Shown here in pieces: positions 1 to 8,630 of a stretch of 64,000 nucleotides of DNA. The notes beneath the pieces were generated by a model, which had not been told where the DNA came from, made no database searches, and worked only from the letters and a program-made list of their open reading frames with translations. The stretch is from NCBI RefSeq assembly GCF_019599405.1, contig NZ_RKLQ01000005.1:124001-188000 (forward strand), given 5' to 3'. Made by a program: the position numbers and the translations under genes. Position 1 is the first letter of the stretch, and every line of letters begins with the position of its first letter. The stretch is from Haloarcula salinisoli (GTDB lineage: Archaea; Halobacteriota; Halobacteria; Halobacteriales; Haloarculaceae).

Positions 1-780
1 GCCCGGCGGCGTTTTGTCCGTGATATTCACGAACCCAAGCCCCAGCGAATTCCGCTCACCGAGTCCGCAGTCCAGCGCGAGGTTTAGGTGTCGACGGTGG
101 TGATCGTCCTGCACCGTATACTCGAACTTCCACTTGCTCAGGACGTAGGTCATCTCCTGACCCTCGGTAACGGTCACCGGAACGGCGAAGGTCTTGATGA
201 GTTCGTAGCCGTCGAACAGATCGCCGTCGACATCGCTCGGCCCAGGCAGGTGGTCGTGGGCGAAGCGGTCATGTTTCTGATCGAGATTGTCCTCCAACTG
301 CTTCCGGAGCGGTGCCATCGAATGCTTCGGGCGCCAGAACACGGCGGTTTCGCCACCGGGATGGTCGATACCGTACTCCTCGCATCTCCACGGTGGAATC
401 CGAACCAGGAGGCCGGTCCCGGTTTCAATCGTCCCGCGTGTGCCGGGTTCGCCGACATCGGGGGATAGCGACGTGATATCGTCGACGTAAAACGGCATTT
501 CGCCGATATTCAGTTCCGGTTCCTCGAGCAAGTCAGCAGCGACCTGTGCCAGTAACTCTTCTTCCGGCGAAGCAACCAACAGCTTCCGGTCATCCCCTGC
601 TTCCATATCATGGGGAGGAAACGGATTGGAGTAAGCGAACCCTGGAGGCTCGCCGTCGTCGTGACGTCGATCGTACTTGGTGTCGGCGAGCGCGTCCCAG
701 AGTCGGCCACGAAGCTTGTGATGGTAATCGTTCTGATAGGCTGTATCCGCGCGTGCCGACAAATGGGCCATTACACGCAC
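1..780 (-). CDS. cas6: Cas6 CRISPR RNA endonuclease (3' end beyond window)
   Basis: The reverse strand is open from a GTG at 780 to the window edge (260 codons, last few missing). Cas6 cuts CRISPR precursor RNA at each repeat to make guide RNAs. The N-terminal segment contains YHHKLRGRLW, the middle has SPDVGEPGTRGTIETGTG and KHDRFAHDHLPGPSDVDGD, and the end has the glycine-rich motif GLGERNSLGLGFVN, all typical of haloarchaeal type I-B Cas6. The GTG start gives the family's usual N-terminus and has a GGTGAG-type ribosome site about 10 bases upstream; an ATG nine bases inside (771) is the alternative. cas6 normally leads the type I-B operon, so cas8b, cas7 and cas5 would be expected beyond the left edge. 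No CRISPR repeat is visible in the window. Confidence 0.9.
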   Translation of the reverse strand, partial: MRVMAHLSARADTAYQNDYHHKLRGRLWDALADTKYDRRHDDGEPPGFAYSNPFPPHDMEAGDDRKLLVASPEEELLAQVAADLLEEPELNIGEMPFYVDDITSLSPDVGEPGTRGTIETGTGLLVRIPPWRCEEYGIDHPGGETAVFWRPKHSMAPLRKQLEDNLDQKHDRFAHDHLPGPSDVDGDLFDGYELIKTFAVPVTVTEGQEMTYVLSKWKFEYTVQDDHHRRHLNLALDCGLGERNSLGLGFVNITDKTPPG

Positions 781-899
781 CCTGGTGACTCACCTTTGCA
801 TATCATACAATCCGAATCATAATATCAGCATACAAAAAACACAGGTTGTGAAATGTTTATGATATTTTAGCAGTCGGATGCAATTAGAGGTGATACAGG

Positions 900-929
900 T
901 GGTCGTGATTATCGCCGTAATCACGACCA
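900..929. repeat. Palindromic copy of recurring 17-bp intergenic motif (site 1)
   Basis: Bases 900-911 and 918-929 are perfect 12-base inverted arms around a 6-base centre. The first 24 bases, TGGTCGTGATTATCGCC plus the next seven, recur on the opposite strand at 40943-40966. The 17-base core also occurs at 43036, 53278 and, degenerate, at 57890. It lies upstream of cas6. Confidence 0.75.
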
Positions 930-1100
930 ATAGCCACTGGCGTCGGTAACACACAGCCCAACCGCCATTCCGCAAATCCATACCCAGCCCACCGCATATC
1001 CGACCCCAAGCCACAACCCAACGAGGCACCCAAGAACTGCCACCTCACCAGCTGGCACGAGACCAGTGTACTGCCCTGGCGTGTCCACCACGACGCCCAT
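921..1100 (-). CDS. Possible small membrane protein (59 aa)
   Basis: A 59-codon frame starts MGVVVDTPGQYTG and contains two stretches of hydrophobic residues separated by a tryptophan-rich turn, so it could be a two-helix membrane protein. Its stop codon lies inside the palindrome at 900-929. I do not recognise a family. The amino-acid composition looks natural for a membrane peptide, but no ribosome site or neighbour supports it, and it could be chance. Confidence 0.35.
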   Translation of the reverse strand: MGVVVDTPGQYTGLVPAGEVAVLGCLVGLWLGVGYAVGWVWICGMAVGLCVTDASGYWS

Positions 1101-1342
1101 CCAAGTAACTTAGTATCGTAGAATCGTGTCCCAATATGGAGACAAAGAGCGACCGCTCGTGGAATGCGTGCGAGAACTACTCTATGACCCGCCCCTTGCA
1201 CGGGAGGCTACCGATGACAGTCTCCGGAAGATGCCCCTGTCCCCAACAGGGTGAACTTTCGAGAGATCGTAGTACCAGGCGGAGAGCGCCTGCAGAGACG
1301 CCACTAACGAGATTCTGGCCTACGTAGACCTGCTACACTAAC

Positions 1343-1891
1343 TTACGAGATATCCGCCGGCAGGTGGAAATCTACGTTGCCCGCCATGAGCAATGGCTCC
1401 AAGTATTCAATCGCCTGTTCACGGTTGTTGAACTGTAGGGACACCTCAGGGGTAGGACCCGACGCTGGTCGGGTCATCTCTTCGTCAGCTTGCGACGAAT
1501 CCTCAATGTATTCAACTCTAACCTCCCAATCAAGATTTCTGAATCGTTCGTCATCGATTGGTGCATCAGAGAAGACAACGGGGAGATCTGGATTGGCGGG
1601 ATAGGAATCGTGCGGAGGTTCAACCTCTCCTTCAGCAACCATGGCAGCAAAGATGAGCATCTGAATATATTCTGGCGGTATGCCCCAGAGGTTTCTATCG
1701 TACTCCTCACGGAGCTTCTCGGCGGTCACAGGCGACTCCTCCGCTGGTACCTGTTCGATGATGGGCTCGATTACAATTCGGGCATTTGTGCCATCGTTCT
1801 CGTACATCAGAACCGGTGGTTTCATTCTGAACGTCCCTACTTCGCCCTCCTGCTCGTATTGCCTCCAGTGCCCGGGATAGTCGATATTCAT
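1343..1891 (-). CDS. Hypothetical acidic protein
   Basis: A 182-residue soluble acidic protein beginning MNIDYPGHWRQYEQ, with no signal peptide or membrane segment. The central part, around GIPPEYIQMLIFAAMVAEGE, may form a hydrophobic helix in the fold. I chose the ATG at 1891. A TTG at 1915 would add eight residues and leave no better ribosome site. Acidic composition and codon use match a haloarchaeal gene. I do not recognise the family. It stands alone, with cas6 further left and a rightward CAP-domain gene to the right. Confidence 0.7.
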   Translation of the reverse strand: MNIDYPGHWRQYEQEGEVGTFRMKPPVLMYENDGTNARIVIEPIIEQVPAEESPVTAEKLREEYDRNLWGIPPEYIQMLIFAAMVAEGEVEPPHDSYPANPDLPVVFSDAPIDDERFRNLDWEVRVEYIEDSSQADEEMTRPASGPTPEVSLQFNNREQAIEYLEPLLMAGNVDFHLPADIS

Positions 1892-2338
1892 TTTGTTCTG
1901 AGCGACACCCTTCAAAGATGAAAAATTCTATTACTACTAATTTCCCCCACTGTACAGTTTGACCACTATACATCCCGAGCGAGCGCCCGAGTGCCGGCTG
2001 GTGAACGCCCAGCAGCCACGCCACCCCGAAATAAAAGGCACGTAGTGCCCGTCCTCGGTCCGTCCAGCGGAGACGTGAGTGAGGGGTCAGCAAAAGAGAC
2101 GATTCCCACGCGTCAAAGAACAACTGTGACGGGCGTACTCTGCCAGTGAATGGACAGCTAACGCTCCCGGGCACCGACTCCCTGAACTCGTCCGATACTG
2201 TACCACACCCCGCTCGCATTGACTGCCGTAGTATCTCTGAGCCAGACGTGTTCCGTCTCTTCGCTCCACATCGACGGAAGATGGCTGCAACTCTCACATG
2301 GCATCAGCTAATTACCAGTTGAAACATAACAAGAGGTG
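1892..2338. other. Intergenic region with a diverged repeat copy
   Basis: No convincing gene. The stretch holds one copy of a roughly 50-bp repeat at about 1977-2027 whose partner lies at about 3703-3760. The last 30 bases before 2339 contain AGAGGTG, a good ribosome site for the CAP gene. Confidence 0.5.
1977..2027. repeat. Intergenic repeat, copy 1
   Basis: This segment, with core GAGCGCCCGAGTGCCGG followed by TGGTGAACG and CAGCAGCCAC, aligns at roughly 80% by eye with 3703-3760. The two copies bracket the first CAP gene and the zinc-ribbon gene. Function unknown; they may be ends of a lost mobile element. Confidence 0.5.
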
Positions 2339-2950
2339 ATGCACAGACGGGAAGTACTAGCCGGGCTTGGAAGCGTGTTCACGATAGCCGGCGCGGGATG
2401 TGCAGGGAACGACAACCCCGTCGACGGCACCGCTCCAAACAGCCAGCAGCCCGAGTCAGAGTCCCAACAGAACGCGGCCGGCGTCAATACCACCAACGTG
2501 GAACGGCTCGTCCATCAGGAGATCAACGAGCGACGGACTGCGAACGGCCTCGAGCCGATCGCCTACGACCCAGCGCTGGCCAGTATCGCCGAAGACCACA
2601 GCCAGGACATGATCGACCGGAACTTCTTCGCCCACGAGAATCCCGACGGCGACGATTTCGCCGACCGGTACGACCAGGCCGGCTACGACTGTCGAGTCGC
2701 CACCGGCGGTGGGACGTACGCGACCGGTGGGGAGAACATCGCTCAGACATGGTGGGACGAACAGATTTCGACCACCCAGGGCTCGGTCAGATACGACACG
2801 GAAGCCGAACTCGCCGCGGGCATCGTCAATCAGTGGGTGAACTCCACCGGCCATCGCGAGAATATCCTCACCGACCACTGGGAATCGGAGGGCATCGGTA
2901 TCGCGTTCACCGACGATGACGAAGTCCTCGTGACGCAGAACTTCTGTTGA
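2339..2950 (+). CDS. CAP-domain (SCP/PR-1-like) secreted lipoprotein
   Basis: A 203-residue secreted protein. Residues 1-21 form a Tat-type lipoprotein signal: twin arginine at 3-4 and a lipobox ending in Cys21. A Gln/Ser-rich linker is followed by a CAP domain at about residues 50-203, with the usual pieces: VHQEINERRTANGL, the helix with HSQDMIDRNFFAHENPDG, GENIAQTWW and NSTGHRENIL. CAP proteins are extracellular and their biochemical role in archaea is uncertain. I use the ATG at 2339, preceded by AGAGGTG; a GTG codon directly before it is the alternative. A near copy lies at 7313-7930, and similarity continues about 110 bases past both stop codons, so the duplication included 3' flanking DNA. 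Confidence 0.9.
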   Translation: MHRREVLAGLGSVFTIAGAGCAGNDNPVDGTAPNSQQPESESQQNAAGVNTTNVERLVHQEINERRTANGLEPIAYDPALASIAEDHSQDMIDRNFFAHENPDGDDFADRYDQAGYDCRVATGGGTYATGGENIAQTWWDEQISTTQGSVRYDTEAELAAGIVNQWVNSTGHRENILTDHWESEGIGIAFTDDDEVLVTQNFC

Positions 2951-3112
2951 GCGGGCAAAGCAACCACCCCGAATTCGCGATAGCGCTCAATACCGGGAGA
3001 CAGACTGAGTTGCTGGCTGCCGACTGCATCAAACTCATACAGTCCTTGAGGCAACGCAAGTCGGAGGCACTGTACACCCATATACCAGACTGTGGGACTG
3101 TCTACGAAGCAG

Positions 3113-3568
3113 TTAGAGTGCGTAGATCGTCAACCCAAGAAGAAGGAGAAGAAGAATACCGGCGTAGAACCAGTGGTTACTCCCTTCGGACGCCGGCTGC
3201 AGCGGAGAGCTCGTAGCCTCACGGACGTTCGAGATTGTTTCAACATCGTCGTCGGGGCGCGTGTACTGTTCGGCTTCCTTGTCCCAAGCTGATTGTTCGC
3301 CGACCGTTGTGAAGCCCTCAGTGCCACAGACCTTGCACTGTTCGGGCTCGTCTGTATGTTTCTGCTTGCACTTTTCGCAATACTACACTACTTTTTGCGG
3401 GGCTGGCTCAGCAGGAGATCGACTCGACTGTGTCTGTGTCGATGGGGTGTCCGCCTCACGAAATTGTGTGAGAACAGTGTGACCACACGCGGAGCACTTG
3501 GAGGGGTTCGACTTGTAGGTCGCGCCACAGCTGTTGCACTCCCACTTGTCGCTCCCAAATAACCCCAT
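3113..3568 (-). pseudogene. Double zinc-ribbon membrane protein interrupted by an in-frame TAG
   Basis: One reading frame runs from ATG 3568 to the TAA at 3115-3113, but a TAG at 3385-3383 cuts it about 40% of the way in. The first part has a zinc ribbon (CNSCGATY, then CSACGH). After the TAG the same frame continues with a second ribbon (CEKC, then CKVCGTEG) and ends in a single transmembrane helix of mostly Leu and Ile. Because the frame is unbroken on both sides, this is either a recent nonsense mutation or a readthrough codon. A TTG at 3577 would add three residues. The same kind of lesion occurs at 31436. Confidence 0.65.
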
Positions 3569-3702
3569 CTCTGTCAACTAGTAACGAGGAGTAGTGTCTT
3601 AGTATTAGGTGGCAATCGAGTACCCGTACCCACCTCTGTGGGTTAATCTCCTGCCCCCATCTGTCCACCCTGCGGTCCAATCTTCGGCGGTGGCGGTTGC
3701 AC

Positions 3703-3760
3703 CCCGTCCCGAATGAGCGCCCAAGTGTCGGATGGGTGAACGGCGGGCAGCCACTGCCCC
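3703..3760. repeat. Intergenic repeat, copy 2
   Basis: Partner of 1977-2027, sharing GAGCGCCC, AGTG, CGG, TGGGTGAACG and GCAGCCAC. It sits just past the end of the DUF3006 gene. Confidence 0.5.
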
Positions 3761-3789
3761 TGTGTAACTGGCCACCCAACCGATAGACC

Positions 3790-4089
3790 TTATTCGTCCT
3801 TGTCTGATGGCGGCCGTTCGGAGAGGCGGTCGAACCGGTCCTGCGCCTGCTCACGCCGCGTCGATGTCAGCTCGGCGTCGTAGTCCCACTCGACCAACTC
3901 TCCATCGGCCACAGTGACCGACAACACCGCATCAGCATGCTGTCCATCGTCGGGCAGTGCCGTCGCATCGATGACTGCATTCCCGACCTCGTCGCCATCG
4001 TCCTCCAAGAACACCGTCGCCAGCCCGTCCTCGATTGAATCGACGACAGCGGTGTAAGTTCCATCAGCCAAGTCAACATGCGCAGTCAT
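3790..4089 (-). CDS. DUF3006-like protein
   Basis: A 99-residue small acidic beta-rich protein beginning MTAHVDLADGTYTAVVDSI. It resembles the DUF3006 family, whose members are often found beside secreted ComEC/Rec2-like metallo-beta-lactamase proteins, as here. Its ATG overlaps the TGA of the upstream gene by one base (TGATG), so the two are almost certainly co-transcribed and translationally coupled. Role unknown; a function together with the upstream enzyme is inferred from position. Confidence 0.75.
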   Translation of the reverse strand: MTAHVDLADGTYTAVVDSIEDGLATVFLEDDGDEVGNAVIDATALPDDGQHADAVLSVTVADGELVEWDYDAELTSTRREQAQDRFDRLSERPPSDKDE

Positions 4090-5468
4090 CAGTAAGTCTC
4101 CTCCAGGATGGTATCGCCCTCGCTGTTCCGGACGATGACGGTATCGCCGCCGTTGTTCCAGACCGGCGAGCCATAGCCCCAGTACAATTCGGTCTCCGTG
4201 TCCGTCCCGTTGCCCGTGTACAGCGTCACGCTGTCGCCGGCAGCCAGCGTGTAACCATCGGGGAACTCGTAGGTCTTGCCAGCCTCGTCGGCGACCGTCC
4301 AGCCCGAGAGATCGAGCATAGCGTCACCATCGTTTCGGAACACTACAAATTCGCCGTTGAGATTCTCCCTGTCGTCACCCTCCGCATCGGCGTTGATATC
4401 CGCTACCACCAGCTCCCCACCGCCGCCATCCGTGGCCACTGGCTCGGTCACAGTCCCAGACGCAGCACCGATCCGGTCGCGTTCGACCACCTCATCACCA
4501 GTGCCTGGCTCGATTGGCTCCCCATCTCGAAGCGTGGACGGGTCTGTGGGAGCGCCCTGTTGTGTCTGGACCGAGACGGCAGTCCCGTTGCTGACGAACA
4601 CGATGTCACCGTGGGTCGCCGTCCAGTAGGTCGGAATCGACCGCGTCGCAAGTCGATCAAGTACGTCCTCGGTCGGGTGGCCGTACTGGGAGTCATAGGC
4701 ACTGGAGACGACGACCGCCTGCGGATCAACAGCGTCCAACAGCGCCTCACTGGTCGAACTCGACGATCCGTGATGGCCGGCCTTCAGCACGGTTGCGTTG
4801 AGCTGAGTACCATACTCCTCGACGAGATAGGCTTCCTGATCATCCTCGGCATCCCCAGTCAGGAGGAAGCTCGTCTCGCCGTAGCTGAGCCGGAGCACGA
4901 TGCTGTTCTCGTTGCGCGCCTCGCTCTCGAGATACGGGTCCGGTGGCCCGAGCACCTGGACGTCCACGCCCTCGAACTGGATACTGTCTCCCTCACGCGT
5001 CTCGTACAGCGTCACGTCGTGCTCCTCGACTTCATCGAGATAGCCCTCGTAGGTCTGCGTACTCGCTGCAATCCCCGGGTCGTAGATGGCACCGATACCG
5101 TCGGCCTCGGTCTCGTAGTAGTCGATGATCGCCGCGTTTCCGCCGATGTGATCAGCGTCGTTGTGCGAGACCACCAGATGGTCGATGCGAGTGATATTGT
5201 GGGACTGGAGATACTGTAACACGTACTCCCCATCATCGTTGTAGTGGCCCGTGTCGATCAGCATGGTCTCGTTCGACGGACTGACGACGAGCGTGCTCAC
5301 CGACTGGCCGACGTTGATGTAGTGAACCTCGAGCGAGCTATTCCATTCAGTGATGGTTGTCGAATTCGTGTTAGCGGCCGAACCGTCGGGTTGAATGACG
5401 CCCGCACAACCGACGAGAACCACCAGACTGCAACAGACCATTAGAAGAAGTGGCCGAGACCGGAACAT
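4089..5468 (-). CDS. Secreted ComEC/Rec2-like metallo-beta-lactamase lipoprotein with lamin-tail domain
   Basis: A 459-residue exported protein. Residues 1-21 form a lipoprotein signal with lipobox LVGC (Cys21). The metallo-beta-lactamase fold of the ComEC/Rec2 group follows: VHYINVGQSVSTLVV, then the metal-binding motif SHNDADHIGG at about 101-110, LLTGDAEDD, and AGHHGSSSS. A low-complexity linker leads to a C-terminal lamin-tail (LTD) domain from about residue 365, with VVFRNDGDAMLDLSGWTV and YEFPDGYTLAAGDSV. Related proteins are thought to be extracellular nucleases or hydrolases, but the substrate cannot be told from sequence. It is coupled to the DUF3006 gene downstream. Confidence 0.85.
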   Translation of the reverse strand: MFRSRPLLLMVCCSLVVLVGCAGVIQPDGSAANTNSTTITEWNSSLEVHYINVGQSVSTLVVSPSNETMLIDTGHYNDDGEYVLQYLQSHNITRIDHLVVSHNDADHIGGNAAIIDYYETEADGIGAIYDPGIAASTQTYEGYLDEVEEHDVTLYETREGDSIQFEGVDVQVLGPPDPYLESEARNENSIVLRLSYGETSFLLTGDAEDDQEAYLVEEYGTQLNATVLKAGHHGSSSSTSEALLDAVDPQAVVVSSAYDSQYGHPTEDVLDRLATRSIPTYWTATHGDIVFVSNGTAVSVQTQQGAPTDPSTLRDGEPIEPGTGDEVVERDRIGAASGTVTEPVATDGGGGELVVADINADAEGDDRENLNGEFVVFRNDGDAMLDLSGWTVADEAGKTYEFPDGYTLAAGDSVTLYTGNGTDTETELYWGYGSPVWNNGGDTVIVRNSEGDTILEETY

Positions 5469-5615
5469 ACTTGCCTAATACAGGCTGCTCGGATATACAT
5501 TACGTGCCTAACAAGATCGTCGTACGCTAAGATAGCGGTCCTTGTCCGCGGAGATCAGTATCCTCAGCTGCCCAGGTTGACGGGCGCTCCCTGACCACGG
5601 TGTTCGTCTCGCTGG

Positions 5616-6332
5616 CTAGTAGAAGGAGTGATCGTCGAACGGGTCAAGGTTCGTCGACGTATCTTCCTCCGGTGCTGCTTCGATATACTCCGCCATCTCA
5701 GTGAGCTCCTCCGTCAGATGGTCGTGCATCGTTGCAATCCGCTCACGTTCTGCCGATGCAATCGGGTCACCATTGGCCTCTACTCGCTCCAGGAGCAAAT
5801 GCGTCGAGTTGACGATACTCTGGGCAAGCACGAGTGCTTGCGATGGCGGGTGAATGAACTGACACAACTCGACGTCTCCCGAGTAGATATCGTAATCTAA
5901 CCGCGGCAACTCCGTCTCGTCCGAGTAGCGAAAGCCACGGCGAAGCCCAGGCTGGGGGTTCTGCAATTCGTTAATCCGTTCAGATAAGACCAACTCGATA
6001 GGATCATCGAGACGGCTATACTCCGACCCCAGCGCCTTCAGGTCCTCAATCGGAGGTGTCTCATCCTCGTACTGCTCGGCGAGGTCACTGTAGAACGTCT
6101 CGACATCAATGACGATCAGTGCGATGGCCCGAAAGAGTCCATTTTCTGCCTCGCCAAAGGCACGAAGTTTCTCACGGACATCCTCGTACTCGCCGAGCAA
6201 GTGTGCCTCTCTGATATCGTCAAGGACACCGCGAACTTCTGCTTCACTGTCGTAGAATTGCTCGACCCACGCCCGGGGTGGCTCCGTCGTCTTGCCCTCT
6301 GTAGCAGCCATAGTACACTGTTGAGACGACAT
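5616..6332 (-). CDS. Hypothetical acidic protein
   Basis: A 238-residue soluble helical protein from the ATG at 6332 (MSSQQCTMAATEGKT); an ATG at 6311 would remove seven residues, and the frame is open further upstream. No catalytic motif stands out. Two helical stretches contain many Glu and Leu residues, and the C-terminal 40 residues are acidic and probably disordered. It lies between the MBL operon and a methyltransferase fragment, with which it shares strand. I do not recognise a family. Confidence 0.65.
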   Translation of the reverse strand: MSSQQCTMAATEGKTTEPPRAWVEQFYDSEAEVRGVLDDIREAHLLGEYEDVREKLRAFGEAENGLFRAIALIVIDVETFYSDLAEQYEDETPPIEDLKALGSEYSRLDDPIELVLSERINELQNPQPGLRRGFRYSDETELPRLDYDIYSGDVELCQFIHPPSQALVLAQSIVNSTHLLLERVEANGDPIASAERERIATMHDHLTEELTEMAEYIEAAPEEDTSTNLDPFDDHSFY

Positions 6333-6396
6333 CAAAAGTGGGTTCCCCTGAGGCACGGAACCTGCTCCTCCAGTAACAATATGAGGCAAGCAGCGC

Positions 6397-6650
6397 TCAG
6401 TCGTCACCGGCCGTCGACGACCGAGCAGGAACGGACTGCTCGGCCGCTGGCTCCTGGTCGACGTAGTCGGTCAACGCTGGTTCGGAACTCGAGAGCAGAC
6501 TCTCGACAAGCCGTTGGGCGAGTGTCACCGGCACCGCGTTCCCAATCTGACGCGTGGTCTCCGTCTTGTTGCCGCGGATCTCGTAATCGTCGGGGAAGCC
6601 CTGGGCCCGCTTGAGCTCTCGCGGCTGGAGCATTCTGTAGCGAATGTGCT
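6397..6650 (-). pseudogene. 3' fragment of a cytosine-5 DNA methyltransferase
   Basis: The frame reads HIRYRMLQPRELKRAQGFPDDY, then GNKTETTRQIGNAVPV, then a disordered tail. These are motifs IX and X of m5C DNA methyltransferases. Everything before motif IX is missing: a TAG stops the frame near 6650 and no catalytic domain is near. The 5' and middle parts of a methyltransferase of the same kind lie, in the same orientation, at 11570-14625, so this is probably the displaced end of that gene. About 150 residues expected between the pieces are absent, so a simple insertion does not explain it. Confidence 0.8.
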
Positions 6651-6729
6651 ACACAAGAGGAGCAAATTTAGACTAACGAGCGACTTGGCCTGTTGTGCGA
6701 ATTTAGTTTGCTTGTGAGTCTAAATTGGC

Positions 6730-7204
6730 TCAAGAGAGAGCGTACACCGAACCGTCCCCACTCCCAATATAAATTGTCCCATCGGCAACTGCTGGTGACG
6801 AGATCACGAAGTTGTCCGTCTGATATGACCATTGTTCACTTCCATCGCTTGCCGACAGTCCGTACACTGAGTTGTCACCGCTCCCGATGTAGACTGTTCC
6901 ACCCACTACTGCTGGTGACCCACTTACGTAGTCTCCTGTCTCATAGGTCCACTCCTCGCTCCCGTCACTTGCTGATAACGCGTAGACTGAACTGTCTATG
7001 CATCCAACGTAAACCATCCCGTCCACCACTGTTGGTGAAGAGTTCACAAAGTCACCAGTCTCATAGGACCAATACTCGCTCCCGTCACTGGCCGACAGTG
7101 CGTACACATAGCCGTCGCGACTTCCAACGTAGACAGTCCCATCGACCACTGCAGGCGTCGATTCAACCAATCCACCCGTCTGATACGACCATTGTTCACT
7201 TCCG
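6730..7204 (-). pseudogene. 5'-truncated PQQ-like beta-propeller repeat protein
   Basis: Four repeats of about 40 residues each contain the pattern SPAVVDGTVYVGS followed by VYALSASDGSEQWSY, as in PQQ-like (YVTN/WD-type) propeller proteins. There is no signal peptide or start. Upstream of about 7204 the frame runs into unrelated DNA that is the 5' region of the second CAP gene, so the 5' part was lost. A complete relative with a lipoprotein signal is at 29947-31005. Confidence 0.8.
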
Positions 7205-7312
7205 GAATGTCCCGACTGCGGGTGGCGGCCCGGGCTACCTGGCCTGCGACTGCTCACCCATTGGCCAAATTGGAGCCAGCTTCGCCGTCGCACGAAGAGC
7301 TTGCTCACAACC

Positions 7313-7930
7313 ATGATCAAACTCGGCGTAATGGCCGTGTTGGTGCTCGCTTTTGTCTCCTTCCAGTTCGGCACCGGTATCCTAGCCATCGACGACACGG
7401 TCAGCTCGATCGCTCCTAACAACCAGCAGCCCGAGTCACAGTCCCAACAGAACGCTGCTGGTGTCAATACCACGAACGTTGAACGGCTCGTCCATCAGGA
7501 AATCAACGAACGACGGACTGCGAATGATCTCGCGCCGATCACATACGATCCTACGCTGGCCAGTATCGCCGCCGACCACAGTGAGGATATGGTCGAACGT
7601 GATTTCTTCGCCCACGAGAATCCCGACGGCGACGATTTCGCCGACTGGTACGACCATGCCGGCTACGACTGTCGGGTCGCCACCGGCGACGGGACGTACG
7701 TGACCTGCGGGGAAAATATCGCCCAGACCTGGTGGGAAGAACAGATCACGACCGACCGAGGCACGGTTAGCTACCAAACTGAAGCCGAGCTCGCCGAGGG
7801 CATCGTTAATCAGTTGATGAATTCTACCGGCCATCGTGAGAAGATTCTTACAGAGTATTGGGAATCAGAGGGCATCGGTATCGCCTTCACCGACGACGAC
7901 GAGGTTCTTGTGACACAGAACTTCTGTTGA
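7313..7930 (+). CDS. CAP-domain secreted protein, paralogue of 2339-2950
   Basis: 205 residues from the ATG at 7313. From about residue 40 onward it is nearly the same as the first CAP protein, with GENIAQTWW and FFAHENPDGDDFAD conserved. The N-terminus is different: instead of a Tat lipobox there is one hydrophobic segment (LGVMAVLVLAFVSFQFG), so it may be membrane-anchored or Sec-exported without lipid. A TTG at 7301 is an alternative start. The break in similarity at the N-terminus coincides with the truncated PQQ gene on the other strand, suggesting that a duplicated CAP module landed here and captured a new start. Confidence 0.85.
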   Translation: MIKLGVMAVLVLAFVSFQFGTGILAIDDTVSSIAPNNQQPESQSQQNAAGVNTTNVERLVHQEINERRTANDLAPITYDPTLASIAADHSEDMVERDFFAHENPDGDDFADWYDHAGYDCRVATGDGTYVTCGENIAQTWWEEQITTDRGTVSYQTEAELAEGIVNQLMNSTGHREKILTEYWESEGIGIAFTDDDEVLVTQNFC

Positions 7931-8099
7931 GAGGGCAGAGTTATCCCAACGCATTTGCGATTGGGCTCGAGCTGGAAATACCGACTGAGTAGCCATCTGC
8001 CGACTGAATCAAAACTATGCAGTCCCTGGTGCTGCCCAACAGCTCGAAGCTAGAGGGGGCAACAGACCATCATAATAATTTGTTAGATTTTGACTGAAT

Positions 8100-8630
8100 T
8101 TAGAGTTTAGATACTGTTCTCTGGATTAACACTACAGATATGACACATACTATAGAAAGGAGGTAGACACTATATTCAATAAATGGAGTTGTCCGAATAG
8201 CGCCGTCTGATACTTCGACAAAAAGCCCGCTGCTTTTTAAAAAATATAGTTCCACGGTATACAAGACACCCTTCCAAGTGACTGTATTTAATGCAAAAGC
8301 AAATATTGCAACTGTGTATCGGAGAACTATCTCCGATCTGTTCTTACTTAGTGAATCCGTGGATTCTGAATCTAATAATTCCCGATAGAGTGGGCCTGTT
8401 TTGATAAACCAATAAATGATAAATAAAAATAGTATCAGACTAGCCAATAAAACAGCAGAATTAGTAAGAAGTGCGAAGGTTCCACTAGTATTATTTAAAT
8501 AACTCGTAAATAACTCCCCATTCACTAAGCTAACCAATTCAAAGTTTATGATAATCAATGATAATAGTATCAGAGATTGTAGAACAGTATTATCAATCCA
8601 AGACCGCAATGTCGTTCTATTTACATTCAT
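8100..8630 (-). CDS. Membrane protein of unknown function, AT-rich
   Basis: 176 residues with about five hydrophobic helices, beginning MNVNRTTLRSWIDN. Base composition is far more AT-rich than the flanking genes, and Ile, Asn, Ser and Leu dominate, which suggests recent transfer from a different source. No family recognised. The gene stands alone with AT-rich spacers on both sides. Confidence 0.65.
   Translation of the reverse strand: MNVNRTTLRSWIDNTVLQSLILLSLIIINFELVSLVNGELFTSYLNNTSGTFALLTNSAVLLASLILFLFIIYWFIKTGPLYRELLDSESTDSLSKNRSEIVLRYTVAIFAFALNTVTWKGVLYTVELYFLKSSGLFVEVSDGAIRTTPFIEYSVYLLSIVCVISVVLIQRTVSKL

Noticed and set aside
1136-1254. Protein-like string (YGDKERPLVECVRELLYDPP) in a forward frame
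   Set aside because: Only about 45 codons between stops, no start with a ribosome site and no family; kept as possible remnant only.
1707-2297. 196-codon leftward frame
   Set aside because: Overlaps the 1343-1891 gene in another frame, Arg/Ser-rich composition typical of antisense frames in GC-rich DNA.
4035-5219. 394-codon forward frame opposite the MBL gene
   Set aside because: Exact antisense of a well-supported gene; basic, low-complexity composition.
6693-7316. 207-codon forward frame rich in His, Arg and Ser
   Set aside because: Antisense of the PQQ repeats, so the repetition comes from the other strand; the same holds for 29916-31046.
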